Assembly (NCBI GenBank): GCA_029210865.1
Contig: JARGGE010000128.1
Coordinates: forward strand, 1 to 7,460
Length of the DNA stretch: 7,460 nt
Reading direction: 5' to 3'
Source: Trueperaceae bacterium
GTDB taxonomy: Bacteria; Deinococcota; Deinococci; Deinococcales; Trueperaceae
Positions 5,610-7,460 of the stretch are shown here, in pieces. Position 1 is the stretch's first letter. Every line of letters starts with the position of its first letter. The notes beneath the pieces were generated by a model, which searched no databases, was not told the origin of the DNA, and saw nothing but the letters and a program-made list of their open reading frames with translations. A program made the position numbers and the translations under genes.

Positions 5610-6521
5610 GTGCGAACCACGCTCCCGTCCGCACCCCTGTCCGTGCTCCTGTCCGTGCTCCTGTGGTCGGCGTTCCTCGTCGGCGCCCAAGCCGCCCGGG
5701 CGCAGGGCGCGCCCGCCGCCGCGCCCCTGGTCCTCGACGTCCTCACCTTCAACGCCGCCCTGCTGCCCGAGATCGCGGCCGATACCGACCAGGCGACCCG
5801 CGCGGCGCGGATGGCGCCGCACCTCGTGGGCTACGACGTGCTGGTGCTGCAGGAGCTGTTCGTGAACCGGTGGCGCGAGGCGCTGCTCGTCGAGCTGGCC
5901 GCGAGCTACCCCTACCAGGGCGACCTGGTGGGCGTCGACGGCGCCCGCGGCATGCCCTGGCGCCAGGACGGTGGCGTGGTCGTCCTCAGCCGCTGGCCGA
6001 TCGAGCGGCAGGCGAGCCTGCGCTTCGGCTCGGTCTGCAGCGGCACCGATTGCCTGGCCGACAAGGGGGTCGCCTACGCCGCGGTGCGCGTCGGCGAGCG
6101 CCTGGTCCACGTCTTCGGCACCCACGCCCAGTCGATCTACGGGCGCGACGTGGCGGCCGTGCGGGCCGCGCAGTTCGCGCTGCTGCGCGCCTTCGTCGCG
6201 GCGCAGGCGATCCCGGCCGACGAGCCGGTGCTCATCGTCGGCGACCTCAACGTCGACGCCCACACGCCCGAGCTCGACGCGATGCTCGCCGCGCTGGACG
6301 CGGACTGGCCCGAGGTCGACGGCGAGGTGCGCTTCACCTGGGACCCGCGCGCGAACGCCTGGGCCGGCGGTCGGAGCCAGCACTGGTTCGATTACGTCTT
6401 GGTCGCCGCCGACCACGCGCAACCCGGCCTGGCGTGGAACCGGGCGCTGCCGCTGCGCGACGGAGAGCTCGACCTCTCCGACCACTTCGCCGTGTGGGGG
6501 CGGCTCGTCTTCGGCGAGTGA
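5610..6521 (+). CDS. Secreted neutral sphingomyelinase C-type phosphodiesterase
   Basis: A 303-residue protein of the endonuclease/exonuclease/phosphatase fold, closest in pattern to bacterial neutral sphingomyelinases, which hydrolyse sphingomyelin to ceramide and phosphocholine. Residues 1-31 are a signal peptide with hydrophobic core LSVLLSVLLWSAFLVG and AxA-type cleavage options (AQA 26-28 or ARA 29-31). Motifs in order: 'LTFNAALLPE' (metal-side Asn48), 'VLVLQELF' (metal Glu82), 'DGGVVVLSRWPI', 'CSGTDCLADKGVAY' (Cys143/Cys148 may pair), 'VHVFGTHAQS' (His172), 'VRAAQF', 'PVLIVGDLNVD' (Asp212, Asn214) and 'LDLSDHFAVWG' (Asp291, His292, the general base pair). All these occur in the order and approximate spacing of the Bacillus/Leptospira enzymes. 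The start GTG 5610 is the one that gives a complete signal peptide. The gene begins 27 nt after atpG. Substrate is inferred; another phosphodiester lipid is possible. Confidence 0.85.
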   Translation: MRTTLPSAPLSVLLSVLLWSAFLVGAQAARAQGAPAAAPLVLDVLTFNAALLPEIAADTDQATRAARMAPHLVGYDVLVLQELFVNRWREALLVELAASYPYQGDLVGVDGARGMPWRQDGGVVVLSRWPIERQASLRFGSVCSGTDCLADKGVAYAAVRVGERLVHVFGTHAQSIYGRDVAAVRAAQFALLRAFVAAQAIPADEPVLIVGDLNVDAHTPELDAMLAALDADWPEVDGEVRFTWDPRANAWAGGRSQHWFDYVLVAADHAQPGLAWNRALPLRDGELDLSDHFAVWGRLVFGE

Positions 6522-6541
6522 GCGGTGCGCACGGGCTCGGA

Positions 6542-6578
6542 CGCCGGTCGGCGGCGCCTCAGGAGACCGCCACCGGCG
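6542..6578. terminator. GC-rich hairpin between convergent genes, possible bidirectional terminator
   Basis: CGCCGGT(C)GGCGG at 6542-6554 pairs with CCGCCACCGGCG at 6567-6578, giving a 12-bp stem with one bulged C (6549) and a 12-base loop (6555-6566). It lies 20 bases after the sphingomyelinase stop and contains the stop of the minus-strand transporter gene in its loop. There is no T-run on either side, so classical intrinsic termination is not proven; the hairpin could also just pause polymerase or protect 3' ends. Confidence 0.4.
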
Positions 6579-7460
6579 CCGCGACCCGCGGCAGCCGTGC
6601 CACCACCCACAACAGCGGCAGCGTCGCCGCCGCGCCGAGGAGCCCCATCGCGATGTAGCCGCCGGGGCCGGCCATCACGAAGCCGCCGATCAGCGTCGCG
6701 GCCGCCGCGGCGCCCCCCACCAGCAGGTCGTTGAAGCCCTGCGTGCGCCCCTTCTCGGCGGGCGTGAGCGCGTCCGAGAGCAGCGCGGAGCCCGCCACGT
6801 AGCACAGGTTCCAGCCGAGGCCCAGCAGGAAGAGCGCCACCGACAGCGGCAGCACGTTGGGCGACAGCGGCGCCATCAGGCACGAGGCCAAGGTGATCAC
6901 CGCCCCCAGCCCCAGCACCGGCCGGCGCCCCCAGCGGTCCGTCAGCCACCCCGATACCACCGAGAAGGCGTACATCCCGAAGGTGTGGCTCGAGAAGACG
7001 ATCGCGATGTTCGAGAGCGCGTGGTCGAGCCCGTGCATGTGGAGCGAGGTCATCTGCATCAGGCCGACCATGACCATGTGGGCGGTCACGACCGCGGACA
7101 TGGCGGTGCGCACCGACGGGTCGCGGAGCAGCACCCCGAGCGGGCGGGCCGGGGCGTCGGCGACCGCGCCGCGCTCCTCGCGGCCGATGGCGTCGCCGAT
7201 CGTCTTGGGCTCGGGCCGCAGCGCGGCGAACAGCAGCGTGGCCGTGAGCAGGTACCCGACGCCGGTGGCCAGGTACGGGCCGGCGATGCCGCTCCAGCCC
7301 CAGCCGATCACCAGCGACTCGGTGGGCGCGACCAGCAGCGGTCCGACGACGCTGCCGACGGTGCCGCCCAGCACCACGGTGGCCAGCGCCCGCGCGCGCC
7401 GCGCCTTCGGGTTGACCTCGGCGGCGACGAAGCGGCCGAGCTGCACGGCCGAGCTCCCCG
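6559..7460 (-). CDS. Major facilitator superfamily transporter, C-terminal part (5' end outside window)
   Basis: About 300 codons of an MFS permease, with the reading frame open through the right edge; the N-terminal helices are missing, so the in-window GTG at 7446 is probably internal. Eight membrane helices can be placed, fitting TM5-TM12: 'ALATVVLGGTVGSVVGPLL', 'GPYLATGVGYLLTATLLF', 'MSAVVTAHMVMVGLMQM', 'IAIVFSSHTFGMYAFSVVSG', 'VLGLGAVITLASCLMA', 'LSVALFLLGLGWNLCYVAGS', 'LLVGGAAAAATLIGGFVMA' and 'IAMGLLGAAATLPLLWVVA'. The loop after TM8 has GWLTDRWGRR (bases 6922-6951), the second copy of MFS motif A. A long cytoplasmic loop between TM6 and TM7 separates the halves. 'SLHMHGLDHALSNIAIVFSSH' with its His residues is a recognisable feature of one drug-efflux-like MFS branch, but the substrate cannot be read from sequence. 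It converges on the sphingomyelinase gene with a 37-base gap. Confidence 0.85.
   Translation of the reverse strand, partial: GSSAVQLGRFVAAEVNPKARRARALATVVLGGTVGSVVGPLLVAPTESLVIGWGWSGIAGPYLATGVGYLLTATLLFAALRPEPKTIGDAIGREERGAVADAPARPLGVLLRDPSVRTAMSAVVTAHMVMVGLMQMTSLHMHGLDHALSNIAIVFSSHTFGMYAFSVVSGWLTDRWGRRPVLGLGAVITLASCLMAPLSPNVLPLSVALFLLGLGWNLCYVAGSALLSDALTPAEKGRTQGFNDLLVGGAAAAATLIGGFVMAGPGGYIAMGLLGAAATLPLLWVVARLPRVAAPVAVS

Noticed and set aside
4599..6485. 628-codon minus-strand open frame opposite atpG and the sphingomyelinase gene
   Set aside because: Same GC artefact; no recognisable motif, while the plus strand has complete conserved proteins with motifs over the same span.
4913..6658. 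581-codon plus-strand frame overlapping atpG, the sphingomyelinase gene and the convergent gap
   Set aside because: An out-of-frame shadow, Arg/Ala/Pro-rich, crossing three unrelated regions with no ribosome site or family resemblance.
1..7460. Search for CRISPR arrays, tRNA or rRNA genes, insertion sequence ends and integrase sites
   Set aside because: No regularly spaced repeats, tRNA-like cloverleaf, rRNA sequence, transposase motifs or terminal inverted repeats were recognised; the window is nearly all protein-coding.

Overview
The window is very GC-rich (well above 70% by eye) and almost fully coding. From left to right it holds most of one rotary-ATPase operon, one secreted phosphodiesterase gene on the same strand, and one convergent transporter gene cut by the right edge. 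Codon choice and the tight gene packing suggest a high-GC Gram-negative bacterium, possibly a myxobacterium-like lineage. That placement is inference; nothing here fixes the taxon.

Positions 1-5582 read beta(C-terminus)-epsilon-AtpQ-AtpR-a-c-b-alpha-gamma, that is atpD-C-Q-R-B-E-F-A-G. This is the diagnostic order of the N-ATPase ('alternate F1Fo ATPase'), a laterally transferred rotary ATPase that usually sits in a genome beside a normal F-ATPase. Its hallmarks are all visible: beta and epsilon come first, there are AtpQ (AtpI-like) and AtpR membrane genes, no separate delta gene (atpH) exists, the b subunit is long, and the c subunit has an ES/T..Y ion-binding motif. Several genes are joined by 4-bp ATGA/GTGA overlaps, so translation is probably coupled. 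The operon promoter and most of atpD lie left of the window. The complex should couple ATP hydrolysis or synthesis in the F1 head (alpha, beta, gamma, epsilon) to Na+ or H+ movement through the a/c-ring. AtpQ and AtpR probably help assemble the ring.

Positions 5610-6521 encode a secreted neutral sphingomyelinase-type phosphodiesterase with all the main metal and catalytic motifs, 27 nt downstream of atpG. Positions 6559-7460 on the minus strand encode the C-terminal two thirds of a major facilitator transporter. A strong GC-rich hairpin lies where these two convergent genes meet.

I do not see a wholly new system. The points most worth a second look are the two-carboxylate c subunit with its altered polar loop, the delta-like C-terminus fused to subunit b, an imperfect 42/43-bp tandem repeat that carries copies of the atpG start region across the atpA-atpG junction, and the secreted sphingomyelinase directly behind an N-ATPase operon.
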